Below, piece by piece: positions 1 through 10,700 of a DNA stretch of 64,000 nt (position 1 is the first letter of the stretch; every line of letters begins with the position of its first letter). Location of the stretch: assembly GCF_963576675.1 (NCBI RefSeq), contig NC_088918.1, positions 62,203,001 to 62,267,000 of the forward strand, given 5' to 3'. The translations under genes and the position numbers were made by a program. The notes under the pieces are model-generated. The model did no database searches and was not told the origin of the DNA. It worked only from the letters and a program-made list of their open reading frames with translations. This DNA is from Euphorbia lathyris. Its lineage: Eukaryota; Streptophyta; Magnoliopsida; Malpighiales; Euphorbiaceae.

Positions 1-144
1 GCAAAAGACTAGAGTTCCTAAGCCATGCCCATAGCTTTTAAAAAAAATGTGCAAAAATTAATTAAAGAAAATATGGGTAGAAGACTAGGATGTCTAAGCC
101 ATGCCCATGGGAGAAAAATGTGTGCAAAACTTAATAAAAAAAAT

Positions 145-1111
145 GGGATAAGTACAAAAAAAAATGCCTGTGGTATACCGGATTTGCGAACTCGGCCCTG
201 TGGTTTTTTTTTTTTTGCAAACGGAGGTCTGTGCTAAACGCCGTTAGCAAACAGAGGCAAAATTGACTAACGGTGTTAAAATTTAAAGAGAAAAGAGTTA
301 ATTTGGTCCTTATATTTATTTATTTTATAAATTAATCCCCCTAATTATCTAATTATCACAAATAAACCCCAAAATCAAAAATAAAAATCAAAAATACCTT
401 CTTCTTCTTCTTCTTCCTCTCTCTCTTCTCTTCTGCTATTTTTTCTTTTTTTTTTCGATTCCAGATTTTCGAAATCGAAAATCTGAAAATTCCAGATTTC
501 CGAAATTGAAAATCTGAAAATTCCAGATTTCCAAAATCGAAAATCTAGAAATTCCATATTTCTGGAAATTTCCAGGAATCTGGAATTTCCAGATTTCCGA
601 AATCGGAAATCTGAGATTTCCCAAATCGGAAATCTGGAAATTCCAGATTCCTAGAAATTTCTAGAAATCTGGAATTTCCAGATTTTGGAACTTAAAAAAA
701 TAGAAGAAAGAGAGGAAGGAGAAGAGAAGAAGAAGAAGAAGAAATTAATGGAAGAAGAAGAAGAAGAAGAAGAAGGAGAAGAAGAAGAAGAAGAAGAAAT
801 TAATGGAAGAAGAAGAAGAAGAAGAAGAAATTAATGGAAGAAGAAGAAGAAGAAGAATGTATTTTTTATTTTTATTTTTGATTTTGGGGTTTATTTGTGA
901 TAATTAGATAATTAGGGGGGTTAATTTATAAAATAAATAAATATAAGGACCAAATTAACTCTTTTATCTTTGAATTTTAACACCGTTAGTCAATTTAGCC
1001 TCTGTTTGCTAACGGTTTGTAACACAGACCTCTGTTTGCAAAAAAAAAAAATATCACAGGGCCGAGTTCGCAAATCCGGTATATCACAGACATTTTTTTT
1101 GTACTTATCCC
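145..1111. mobile_element. MULE-like foldback MITE with 10-bp target duplication
   Basis: The two ends are inverted copies of each other for about 250 bp. The left end begins GGGATAAGTAC at 145 and the right end closes GTACTTATCCC at 1111. The element is flanked by the direct repeat TAAAAAAAAT (135-144 and 1112-1121). A 9-11 bp duplication, termini starting with GGG and long inverted repeats are the usual signature of Mutator-like elements. The interior (about 390-860) has no coding capacity. Half of it is self-complementary units around CCAGATTTCCGAAATC, the other half a GAA-rich microsatellite. Confidence 0.85.
728..858 (+). repeat. GAA-rich microsatellite inside the MITE
   Basis: Runs of GAA are broken four times by AAATTAATG, giving a higher-order repeat of (GAA)n plus that spacer. 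A shorter matching CTT run lies at about 401-418 on the opposite arm. Confidence 0.8.
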
Positions 1112-1362
1112 TAAAAAAAATTTGGACAGAAGACTAGGATGTCTAAGCCATGCCCATGGCTTAAAAAAAATCTGCACTAAAATTTCCTATGGGCATACCT
1201 TGGGGCTATTTCCGAAAATTTATTCAAACATAAGTAAAATTAAAACCAAAACATGAAATTATCATAAAACTAAATTAAAATAAAATAAAGGAAAATAAAT
1301 TTGGGTTGCCTCCCAAAAGAGCGCCTTTGTTTACTGTCTTTGGCTAGACAATTGATCATGCA

Positions 1363-2031
1363 TCATTTAATGCCCACTCGCTCATTCTTTTCATCATCCC
1401 AGTTATTGATGAATGGAATTTGGGACAAATCTTTCATGTCTTCTTTCTGTACACTTGAACCAACCATGTTAATAATAAAAACTAATTCAATTTCATCAGT
1501 TATATTACCTACATGCTTATCAATTTTCATTGCATTTGTCTTTATAGGTAATTTACTTGATAAAATTGAAAATGGATTCATTATTGCTTTATCATTAATA
1601 TCCAAGAAACAAACATCTTTTTCACATACCAACTCATTAGTGACAATGGAAATTCCATCATGAATTAATGTCTCCTCAATTTGCTTTTCTCCCAAATGCA
1701 ATAACTTAGAATCTCGAACCGAAAATTGTGTTTCTAAGTTACTCACAATTGTAAACATTTGACTCATTTGTGACTGCAAATTTTCTAGACTGGTTCGAGT
1801 CTCTTGTTGAAATATCAAAGTATTATGTTGAAATTGTAAAATATTAGCACATAAAGCATGAACAATTTCTTCAAGAGACATACATGAGCTTGATGAACAG
1901 TGATCACTAGGAGGAGATTGATAGTAATTTTGAATTGATTGATTCTTAGAACTAAAACTAAGACATGAATGATCAACATAATGGCCATTGTTCCATTGGA
2001 ACTCATTAACATGTTGAAGTACATGATCCAT
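1363..2031 (-). CDS. Gag-like ORF of a non-autonomous gypsy-type LTR element
   Basis: This is a 222-residue ORF read on the minus strand from 2031. Its middle part (a Leu-Glu-Glu-Ile motif, then a Gln-rich stretch, then a coiled-coil-like heptad region with MSQM and SNLE) resembles the C-terminal gag region of plant Ty3/gypsy elements of the Athila/TAT type. In those elements such a segment precedes a stretch reading TTGCCTCCCA on the complementary strand, and exactly that motif occurs at about 1304-1315. No zinc knuckle, protease or polymerase follows, so the element is probably non-autonomous or truncated. The primer-binding site lies 64 bp upstream. Family placement is from remembered pattern, not a search. 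Confidence 0.55.
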   Translation of the reverse strand: MDHVLQHVNEFQWNNGHYVDHSCLSFSSKNQSIQNYYQSPPSDHCSSSSCMSLEEIVHALCANILQFQHNTLIFQQETRTSLENLQSQMSQMFTIVSNLETQFSVRDSKLLHLGEKQIEETLIHDGISIVTNELVCEKDVCFLDINDKAIMNPFSILSSKLPIKTNAMKIDKHVGNITDEIELVFIINMVGSSVQKEDMKDLSQIPFINNWDDEKNERVGIK

Positions 2032-2094
2032 TTCTTTCCAAAATCACCAAAAGAAAAAGGAAATAAAAAGAAATAATTCTGTTAATGACACCAG

Positions 2095-2112
2095 TTCCCG
2101 GCAACGGCGCCA
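2095..2112 (-). other. Primer-binding site, tRNA-Asp type
   Basis: On the minus strand the sequence is TGGCGCCGTTGCCGGGAA. This matches the PBS form known from Athila-like gypsy elements, complementary to the 3' end of tRNA-Asp. It fixes the orientation of the element (minus) and places its 5' LTR at higher coordinates. Confidence 0.7.
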
Positions 2113-2120
2113 AAAATTTA

Positions 2121-3268
2121 TGAGTGTCGAATTCACCAAAAATAAAATACCTACTCTTGGAACTAGAAAACTGTAGTAAATGTGGAGTAGGGTCGAATCC
2201 ACAGAGACTGGTTGAATTATAACTTTGTAGAATGAACAATTTAAAAGTAAAAAGTGGGGTTTGGTTTGTGGATTTTAGTGAATAAAATTAACTAGAAGTA
2301 ATTAAGCAGCAAAATAATTAAACAGCAAGCAATGATGTGAATTAATATGAGGCGATTCCAGCTAGAGGCTAAATTCAAGTCTTGAAATTAACTAATTGAT
2401 CATCAATCATAGAAAATATATGTTTCAGCCATTCAAATAATTAGCTAGTTATTAAAAAGCATTAACAACTAATCTCTTCTTACAGTTTAGATAATCAGGA
2501 AACGTTCATTAATTACCTCTATTCAATCAAACAGTTCTAAACAAGCTTTAGAATTTAATTTGATTGAAAGCATTAAAGTGTAAAAGGGATACTAACTCTA
2601 CTCAACAATCACACAAGCGGGATTATTTAGAGTATATCAATCATCAATTCATAACATAAATTAAAAGCTTTTCGCAATTAATTATGCTATTTGTTACTTG
2701 TATCAGATGAATAAACTATTACGTATTTAAACATCTAATTAGCCAAACGATTACAAGTAAATAATCAAATCAAGGATTCAATTAAATCATGCAATATGAA
2801 TAAGAACATAATAGAAATCAATTACTTGAAATAGATGAAAAAGATGAAGTATACAATGATCTCACAATTCCATTGTTCAAGACCTAAATCCTCTAGCTAG
2901 AAATTGGAGTTTAGTTCCTTATGGAAGAGAGAATACACAAGAAAGATGACGAAGCTTGAAGAAGAATCGATGTTGCTGGAAGAAAAATATGTCGATGATG
3001 AAAGATGATGATCCCTGATTCTCTGTTTGTCTTTTAAAACGTAAAATCCCCACTCTTCCCACCTTCCACGTTGTTCTCTCAGGAGAAAACTAAATAACTA
3101 CCTATAAAAAACTAATAATAAAAATCCTATATAGAATTAAACTCCCATTAGGATTCTGTATTTTGAAATCCTAATAGAATTCAATCCTATAATAATGTCT
3201 TAATATAATTAAAATTAATAATGAAAATTACAAATAGTAAAAACTATAAAATAGAAGTCTTCCAATCA
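2121..3268 (-). mobile_element. Probable LTR of the minus-strand gypsy-type element
   Basis: Immediately upstream of the PBS on the minus strand is about 1.15 kb of non-coding sequence. It starts TG at 2121 and can be closed with CA at about 3268, where the truncated copia RT begins. It includes the segment GGGTCGAATCCACAGAGACT, a motif seen in many plant gypsy LTRs and, in related form (ATCGAATCCACAGG), in the LTR at the right end of this window. The upper boundary is inferred, and no partner LTR is in the window. Confidence 0.5.
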
Positions 3269-3272
3269 TAAT

Positions 3273-6200
3273 TTAACTCTTAAATTCGGACTGGTCCTTA
3301 CCGTCCCTGTAAATCTCTATTCCCAGAATTTTCCGAGCTGCACCCAAATCCTTCATCTCGAACTCTGCGCTGAGAAGACCCTTCAACTTCTGAATGTCGT
3401 GCTTCTTCCTTGCAGCTATCAACATGTCATGTACATATAACACCAGATAGATAAATGACCCATCTTCTAGTTTATTGTAATAGACACAACAATCATATGG
3501 GCTCCTGGTGTAGCCCAGCTGCATCATGTAGCTGTCAAACCTCTTATACCACTGTCTGGGAGACTTCTTAAGTCCATACAAGCACTTATTCAACTTGCAA
3601 ACATAATTCTCCTTTCCAAGAATCTGGAAACCATCTGGTTGGGTCATGTAGATCTCTTCCTCCAGATCTCCATGCAGAAAGTCTGTCTTTACATCAAGTT
3701 GCTCAAGCTCCAAATCCTGATGTGCAACTATAGTTAGCAACACTCTAATAGAGGTGTGTCTGACTACTGGTGAGAATATCTCATTATAATCCACTCCCTC
3801 TCTTTGATTGAAATCTCTAGCAACAACTCTAGCCTTATACTTGACTCCCTCTGCTGGTGATATCCCTTCCTTCATCTAGAGAACCCACTTGCAAGTAGTA
3901 ATATTTCTCCCTGGAGGTGGTATGACTAAATCCCATGTTTGATTCTTATGAAGGGACTCCATTTCATCTCCCATAGCAGCAAGCCATTTCTCAGAATCGG
4001 CACCTGAAACAGCTTCCTGGTAAGTTGATGGTTCACGAATGTCCACCTCTTCAGCAACCTGCAGTGCATAGCCCACCATGTCATCATACCTCTTAGGTGG
4101 CCTAACTCCAACCCTCCTTGGTCGATCTTGAGCTAAGCTACGATGTGTAGCTTCAGATGGTTGAGAAACTAATGGTGTAGATTCTAGTAGCTCTATTTTT
4201 GCTTCTAACTTTTGTTCCTTCAAGCCACTCTCACTCTGTATAACCTGAAACTCCACCTGTTTATCAATGCTATCAGTTTCTGTTGCAGTTGTAGGCTTCG
4301 CAATGGGTCTAAGCACAGATTTTTCATCAAAGACTACATTTCTGCTCAAAATGACCCTTTTCTCTAATGGAGACCAGATCCTGAAGCCTTTAACTCCATC
4401 TCCATAGCCTACGAACACTCCCTTCTTGGCTCTTGGCTCTAGCTTACCCTCATTAACATGATAGTAAACTGTGCACCCAAAAGCTTTCAAATTTGAGTAA
4501 TCAGCAACCTTTCCTGACCATATTTCTGTAGGCATCTTGAGTTGTATGTCGGTGTGTGGTCCGCGGTTAATCAGATAACATGTTGTGTTCACCGCTTCAG
4601 CCCAGAATCTTCTATCTAACCCAGCGTTAGAGAGCATGCACCTCACCCTCTCCAGTAATGTCTGGTTCATTCGTTCAGCTACACCATTCTGTTGCGGTGT
4701 ATTCCTGACTGTGTGATGCCGAGCAATCCCTTCATCCTTACAGAACTGATCAAACTCAGACGAGCAGAATTCCATACCATTATCAGTTCGCAGCCTCTTT
4801 ATCTTCTTTCCTATTTGGTTTTCCACCAATGCTTTCCACTGCTTGAAATTCTTGAAAGCTTCACTTTTATGCTTCATCATGATGACCCAAGTCATCCTTG
4901 AATAATCATCAATCAGAGACATAAAATATCTATGACCTCCCAAAGACTCAACTCGAGATGTAATCAAGTGTGTCTTTTGTTATGTGAATAGCTTTGGGAA
5001 ACTTGCTGCGATGTAGTTTCCCAAAGACACAGTGTTCACAAAGCTCTAGACTCTTGACCTTATGACCATCAAAAAGATCATCCTTTGATAGAATCTGCAT
5101 CCCTCTTTCGCCCATATGACCAAGTCTTATATGCCATATCTTTGTCATATCCTCCTGATCAATCTCTGACGATGCAGCATTAGCTGAACCTGTGATAGTG
5201 GAACCTTGCAGGAAATACAAAGTACCATGCTTCACACCTTTCAGAATCACATCAGAACCTTTATAGACATGTAGAACTCCATCTTTTCCTGACCAGCTGA
5301 GACCCCTGCTGTCTAATAGACTCAGAGATATCAGATTCTTCATCATCAACGGAACATGCCTGACTTCGTTCAACGTGCAGAACTTACCATCATGTGTCCT
5401 CAACTTGATTGAGCCTATTCCAACTGCTTTGCAGACATGACTATTAGCCATTGAAATGCTACCTCCATCTACCTGCTTATAAGTTGAAACCCACTCTCTC
5501 CTTGGACAAATATGATAAGATGCTCATGAATCAAGAACCTACACATCAGAGTGATGAGTGTGTCCATCAGCAACTAGAGCAATATCGTTTTCAGAGCTAC
5601 TGTCGCCATCTGCTACAACAGCAGAACCTGGTTGATTTTCTAATTTCTTCTTCTTTGGACAATTAGTTTTCCAATGTCCTTTCTCCTTACAGTAATTACA
5701 GGTGTCGTCTGGCTTGGGACCCTTTGAGAACGGCTTCTTAGACTTCTTCTTTCCACCGTTTCCCTTTCCCTTACTGCCGCTGGCAAATAGTCCAGAGGCC
5801 TGATTATCTGCACCTGTATTGCTCGCCTTATGGCGCAACTCCCTGCTATGAAGAGATGACCTAACTTCTTCCAGAGTCACAGAATCTTTACCAACAATAA
5901 ATAATTGAACAAATTTCTCATATGAAAGCGGTAAAGACACCAATAGAATCAAAGCAGCATCTTCATCTTCAATTTTCACATCAATATTACGTAATTCTAG
6001 TAATAATGTGTTCAATTGATCTAAATGATCCCTGAGTTGCGTACCTTCCTGCATTCACAGGCCAAACATACGTTGTTTCAGAAGAAGTTTGTTCGTTAGA
6101 GATTTCGTCATGTATAAGCTCTCTAACTTCATCCACAGACCGCAGTAGTCTCTTCGTCTGAGACCTCAGTGATGACGTCATCTGCGAGGCACAACATAAT

Positions 6201-6430
6201 TGTTGAATGTGCCTTTTCTTCCAGAATCGTCATCTCAGCAGTGACTTCTCCCGTTGCCTTCTTCAACGGCGTCCATAGACCTTGTTGTTTTAACAAAGCC
6301 CTCATCTTGATCTGCCATAGACTGAAACTATTTCTCCCAGTAAACTTTTCGATTTTCACATTCATCGCAGACATCTTTCTCTCCAGAAAACAAAACCCCG
6401 ATCGGAAACCGAAAGCTCTGATACCAGTTT
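3273..6430 (-). pseudogene. Decayed Ty1/copia polyprotein, 3'-truncated
   Basis: Read from 6374 downward the remains are in copia order. They run gag (start MSAMNVKIEKF), CCHC knuckle (about 5702-5658), protease, HHCC and DDE integrase, then reverse transcriptase. RT ends at about 3290 just after GIEIYRD, and RNase H and the 3' LTR are missing. Lesions: a frameshift near 6140 and a stop near 6056 in gag; two stops around the protease site, where the catalytic DSGA reads DS-stop-A (about 5521-5530); a small frameshifting deletion near 4960 in integrase; a stop at about 3876 before RT; and RT motif YVDD changed to YVHD (His codon 3431-3429). The gag start and PBS suggest a Tork/TNT1-like lineage. 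It cannot be autonomous. Confidence 0.9.
6415..6426 (-). other. Copia primer-binding site, tRNA-iMet type
   Basis: The minus strand reads TGGTATCAGAGC, the PBS complementary to initiator-Met tRNA. It lies 40 bp upstream of the gag ATG at 6374 and 3 bp from the LTR edge at 6430. Confidence 0.85.
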
Positions 6431-6770
6431 GTTGTGCGGAATTAATGAAAGATAAAATAATAAACAATCGAAAAACACAGATTTACGTGGTTCACTAACG
6501 TTGTGTTGGCTAGTCCACAGGCAGAAGGAGAATAGTATTATTAGGAGGCAAAAATCAGATTATAATGATTAGGTTTACATAATGGGGTATTTATAATACC
6601 CAATCTAACCTAATCCCACTAGGAACCCATGATCCTAATCCCACTAGGAACCCATGATCTGAATCCAACTAGGAACTCATGATCCCAATTCCACTAGGAA
6701 CCCATGATTCCAATTCCACTAGGAACCCATGATCCTAATCCAACTAGGAATCCGAAACCCAATACTACTC
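6430..6770 (-). mobile_element. 5' LTR of the copia element (outer end uncertain)
   Basis: The LTR starts TGTTGTGCGG next to the PBS. It contains about six copies of a 25-26 bp repeat with core CACTAGGAACCCATGAT between about 6609 and 6757. Its outer end is not fixed; a terminal CA could lie anywhere up to about 7.2 kb. No second LTR is visible because the 3' end of the element is lost. Confidence 0.55.
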
Positions 6771-7229
6771 CGAATAGGAACTAATTCAAGGCATTACGAT
6801 AACTATTATATAAGAAGTAAAATCTCAATAGAGAAAAAGAAATTTCTAGATCTTATGCAGATTACACCAATGAATTGTAATCGTTTTCCTATTCGAAACC
6901 TCTCTCTAACTGCAATAAAGTTTTGGTGGGTGGAGGAGGGTGACGAACGGAGAAAGACAACGAACGGAGTGACAATAAGGTGTGAACGGTGAAGATTTTG
7001 GGAGAAGGGATGAGATCACAGATTTTTTTTAGAGAACTAAAGTATTTTTTTTAATTGAGAACTTTAATTAAATGACATGTGTTTAATTAAGTGCCTGATT
7101 TTTTAATGTTATTGGCCATGGCACACCACATAGGATTCTAGTGTGGTGTGCCTGGCACATAGTATAATTTCTCCAATGAAGATTACACACGTATTTATAC
7201 AATAGGCGTTCGAAAAAGCATACTCTAAG
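6771..7229. other. Non-coding flank of the gypsy insertion
   Basis: This AT-rich stretch has no convincing gene and may be the outer part of the copia LTR or a second LTR fragment. It holds a perfect 11-bp inverted repeat, GGCACACCACA at 7120-7130 and its complement at 7142-7152, with an 11-bp loop. Confidence 0.5.
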
Positions 7230-7738
7230 TGATGCGGACATCCTAACTGGGATCACTGATCACACGTGCTCTGGCGGATCCTCAGACATCAGACCCACGG
7301 AGGTTGTACCTAGGAGGGCGGATCACCAGGACATACGAGCAGGGCGGATCTAGGAGTACACAAGGAGGCGAATCAACATTTTCGCCTGGGCGGATCTCGG
7401 TTTACTTCCTCCCGAAGTAATTCACTAACAACCCTGACAATCCGTACATGTACCATTATACTGATTGTCGGGGCGTATCACCTATTTTACCCTTTATGGA
7501 TAGCCTTGTTGAAACCCTAGTAAGGGGTAGTTCCTGTCTTTTACTATCATTAGGAGGATGTATTTAAACCCTCATTTTTGTAAGGATGAACTAACTTTTA
7601 TCAATCGAATATCATTCTCTTTGAGAACCTAAGGTTTATACCTTGTTATTGGGATTCACTCCTTCTAGTTTAGCTAGAGAAGAACCTCTTTGTTGGTTTA
7701 TGATTAAAACCTTCATTTATCGCTTTCAATCTGTATCA
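7230..7738 (+). repeat. 5' LTR of the gypsy element
   Basis: Begins TGATGCGG and ends CTGTATCA. Identical in length to the 3' LTR. A TATA-like TATTTAAACC lies at about 7561, plausibly the U3 promoter. Confidence 0.95.
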
Positions 7739-7740
7739 GT

Positions 7741-7752
7741 TGGTATCAGAGC
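7741..7752 (+). other. Gypsy primer-binding site, tRNA-iMet type
   Basis: TGGTATCAGAGC lies 2 bp after the 5' LTR, complementary to the 3' end of initiator-Met tRNA. Confidence 0.9.
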
Positions 7753-7785
7753 CGATCGTTTCCTGACCCGAAACTTCTTTTGGCA

Positions 7786-10700
7786 ATGGTTCAACCCCGA
7801 CAACCGCAAGACTCCATGGAAACTAGTGACCAGAGATATGAGGAGCTGAGGGAGCACCTCGCGGAGCAGATCCAAGCCAGCCATGAGCGGCAGAAACAAA
7901 CCGACCAACGGTTCCTAGAGCTAGCCACCTCCCTAGAAAACTTCAAACTAGAGGTCCTGGCTCTAATCCGACCAACCGCGGGAGGCTCAACCCAGAGAAA
8001 GGAAGGAGCCCCTGAACCGCAGCTTCCACAAATGGGTCCTAGGGATCCTGAGGTAAGAAGACCCAACTATGTCTTTGTGCATAATGCGGATAGTGATAGT
8101 GATGACTTTGAGGGTATTGGGGATGATAATACCGTTAGAACTATGAGGGATGTTGGGCCTGTTGACAACAGACGTGTGGTTGTTGCTAGAGTATACCCAG
8201 GTCTAGGAAACTTTGATAGAGATGATGCCTTTAAGCTAAAAATAGACTTACCGTCTTTTGGAGGCAAACTGGATATAGAGGGATTCTTAGACTGGTTATC
8301 GGAAGTGGAACGTTTCTTTGAATATGCTAGGATTCCTGATGAGAGGAAAGTGAGGCTGGTGGCGTATCGCCTGAAGGGTGGTGCATCAGTTTGGTGGGAT
8401 CAGATGAGGGAAGAGAGAAGAAGAGGGGGGCAGAGATCCGATTAGATCTTGGCTACGGATGAAGGCGATGTTGAGGGAGCGGTTCCTACCGCCGGATTAT
8501 GAGCAGTATACAGGGGATGCTCTCAAGGGACCCGAAGTGTCCATGAGTATACCTCCGAGTTCTTGAGGCTTTCGGCAAGGGCCAACTTGTCTGAAACTGA
8601 GAGCCAAAAGACCTCTAGGTATCTAGAAGGGTTGAGATACAACATCCAGGATCGTATTGGCACACAGATGGTGGTCCGGGTACAAGATGTCAGGAATTTA
8701 GCCCTCAAGGCTGAGTCCCAACTAACCGGGAGATCCAGGAGATCCGCCACTAATGAGTATACGCCTGGAGGAAGAGATAACGTGAAATCTTATGACAAAG
8801 GCAAACAGGTGGCGAGTGCTAGTGGGGCCAAGGTCAACCGTGTGGGAAGGGGATCTATCGGAGATACTAGGCCGTACAAGGAAGCACCTATACCACCTAA
8901 GAGCAACAATCCATATACGCGGCCACCGCCTTTTAAATGTTTTCGGTGCAATGAGCCAGGCCATAGATCCAACGAATGTCCTAGGAGGAAGAGCGCCAAC
9001 ATGGTGGAAAGGTATGAAGATGACTATGACGAAGGGGATGAAGTATTTTGTGAACCCTTGGGAGAAGATGATGATGAGGCGGATGAAGAGAGATACGCCA
9101 TTCATGTGGTACGGCGTTTGTTAGTCTCCAGCCGGATAGAGGGAGATCAGAGGCACAGACTATTCAGGACCCGCTGTCTCGTGAAAGGTGGGCGATGCAA
9201 TGTGATAATAGATAGTGGGAGCCAAGAGAACATTGTGAGCAGCAGTCCTGTCCGGAAATTCGGGTTGTTGGCGGAGGCGCATCCCGACCCCTATAAGGTG
9301 GGATGGATAAAAAATGTGGGTGAACTTAGGGTGACCCAGAGATGCAGGGTACCTATTGCGATTGGTGATTACAGTGATAAAGTCTGTTGTGATGTGGTCG
9401 ATATGGATGCCTGCCACCTATTGTTGGGCCGACCCTGGCAGTTTGATAACAATGCCATCCACACAGGAAGAGAGAACACTTACAGATTTGTGAAGGATAG
9501 GGTGAAGTTCATCCTTACGCCAATGATAAGAGAGCCAAAGGCCGACGAGAAGTCTACCTTGATAGTCTGTCCTACACACAAATCATTTCTCAGCGAATGT
9601 GAAGAGAGCCAGATGGTGTATGTGGTAATGGTTAAGGCGAATCACGAATCCGCCCAAAGGGGTGAAAGGGAGATGCCAACTGAGGTGACCCGCCTACTTG
9701 GCGAATATCAAGATTTGTTCCCTGAGGAATTGCCAAGTGGGTTACCACCTTTGAGGGACATCCAACATCATATCGATCTTGTGCCCGGGGCTAGTTTACC
9801 AAGCCTCCCCCATTATCGGATGAGTCAAAAGGAAACTGACATCATGAGGCAGAAGGTGGAAGAGCTCATTGAGATGGGATACGTTAAGGAAAGTATGAGT
9901 CCATGCGCCGTCCCAGCCCTACTTACGCCCAAGAAGGATGGATCTTGGCGGATGTGTGTGGATAGCAGGGCTATTAACAAGATCACGATCAAGTATAAAT
10001 TCCCTATTCTAAGGTTGGATGATATGCTAGACCAACTTGGCGGATCCCGAGTCTTCTCCAAGATTGATCTCAGGAGTGGTTATCATCAGATACGAATTCG
10101 ATCTGGGGATGAGTGGAAGACGGCTTTCAAGACCAAAGATGGATTGTATGAGTGGTTAGTAATGCCATTCGGGATGACTAACACCCCCAGTACATTTATG
10201 AGGCTGATGAATCAGGTGCTCCGCCCGGTAATTGGCAAATTTGTAGTTGTGTATTTTGATGATATTCTGATTCATAGCCAGACCTTGGCGGAACATGTGG
10301 AGCACTTGCGGACAGTATTTGACCTATTAAGGAAACACCAGCTATACGCCAACACTAAGAAATGTGATTTTGTCATGGAGAGCCTGGTTTTCCTTGGGTT
10401 CGTGGTTAGTGTCGATGGGGTCCAAGTTGATGGAGAGAAGGTAAGAGCCATCCGAGAATGGCTTACTCCGAGGAATATGGGGGACATCAGGAGTTTTCAT
10501 GGGCTAGCAACCTTTTATCGGCGATTCATTAAAAACTTCAGTTCTATAGTCGCCCCATTGACGGAATGTTTGAAGAAGGGAAAGGGGTTTGAGTGGGCGG
10601 ACGCCCAAGAGAAGAGCTTCGCCCTGATCAAGGAAAAGCTGAGTACAGCGCCAATGCTGGCGTATCCCAATTTTGATAAACTGTTCGAAGTTGAGTGTGA

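Larger units (their letters stand above)
3..1160. repeat. Tandem repeat of about 70 bp interrupted by a MITE
   Basis: Three copies of a unit built around AGGATGTCTAAGCCATGCCC begin near 3, 79 and 1126. The third copy is separated from the second by the MITE at 145-1111; with it removed the three copies are spaced about 70-76 bp apart. The units probably belong to the non-coding part of the minus-strand gypsy-type element that continues to about 3.27 kb. This is inferred from adjacency only. Confidence 0.6.

Noticed and set aside
1301..1663. 120-codon plus-strand frame
   Set aside because: It is antisense to the gag-like ORF, whose similarity pattern and PBS fix the minus strand as coding.
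6609..6757. CRISPR-like array (short repeats of 25-26 bp)
   Set aside because: Units are directly adjacent with no unique spacers, lie in a copia LTR, and the genome is a plant.
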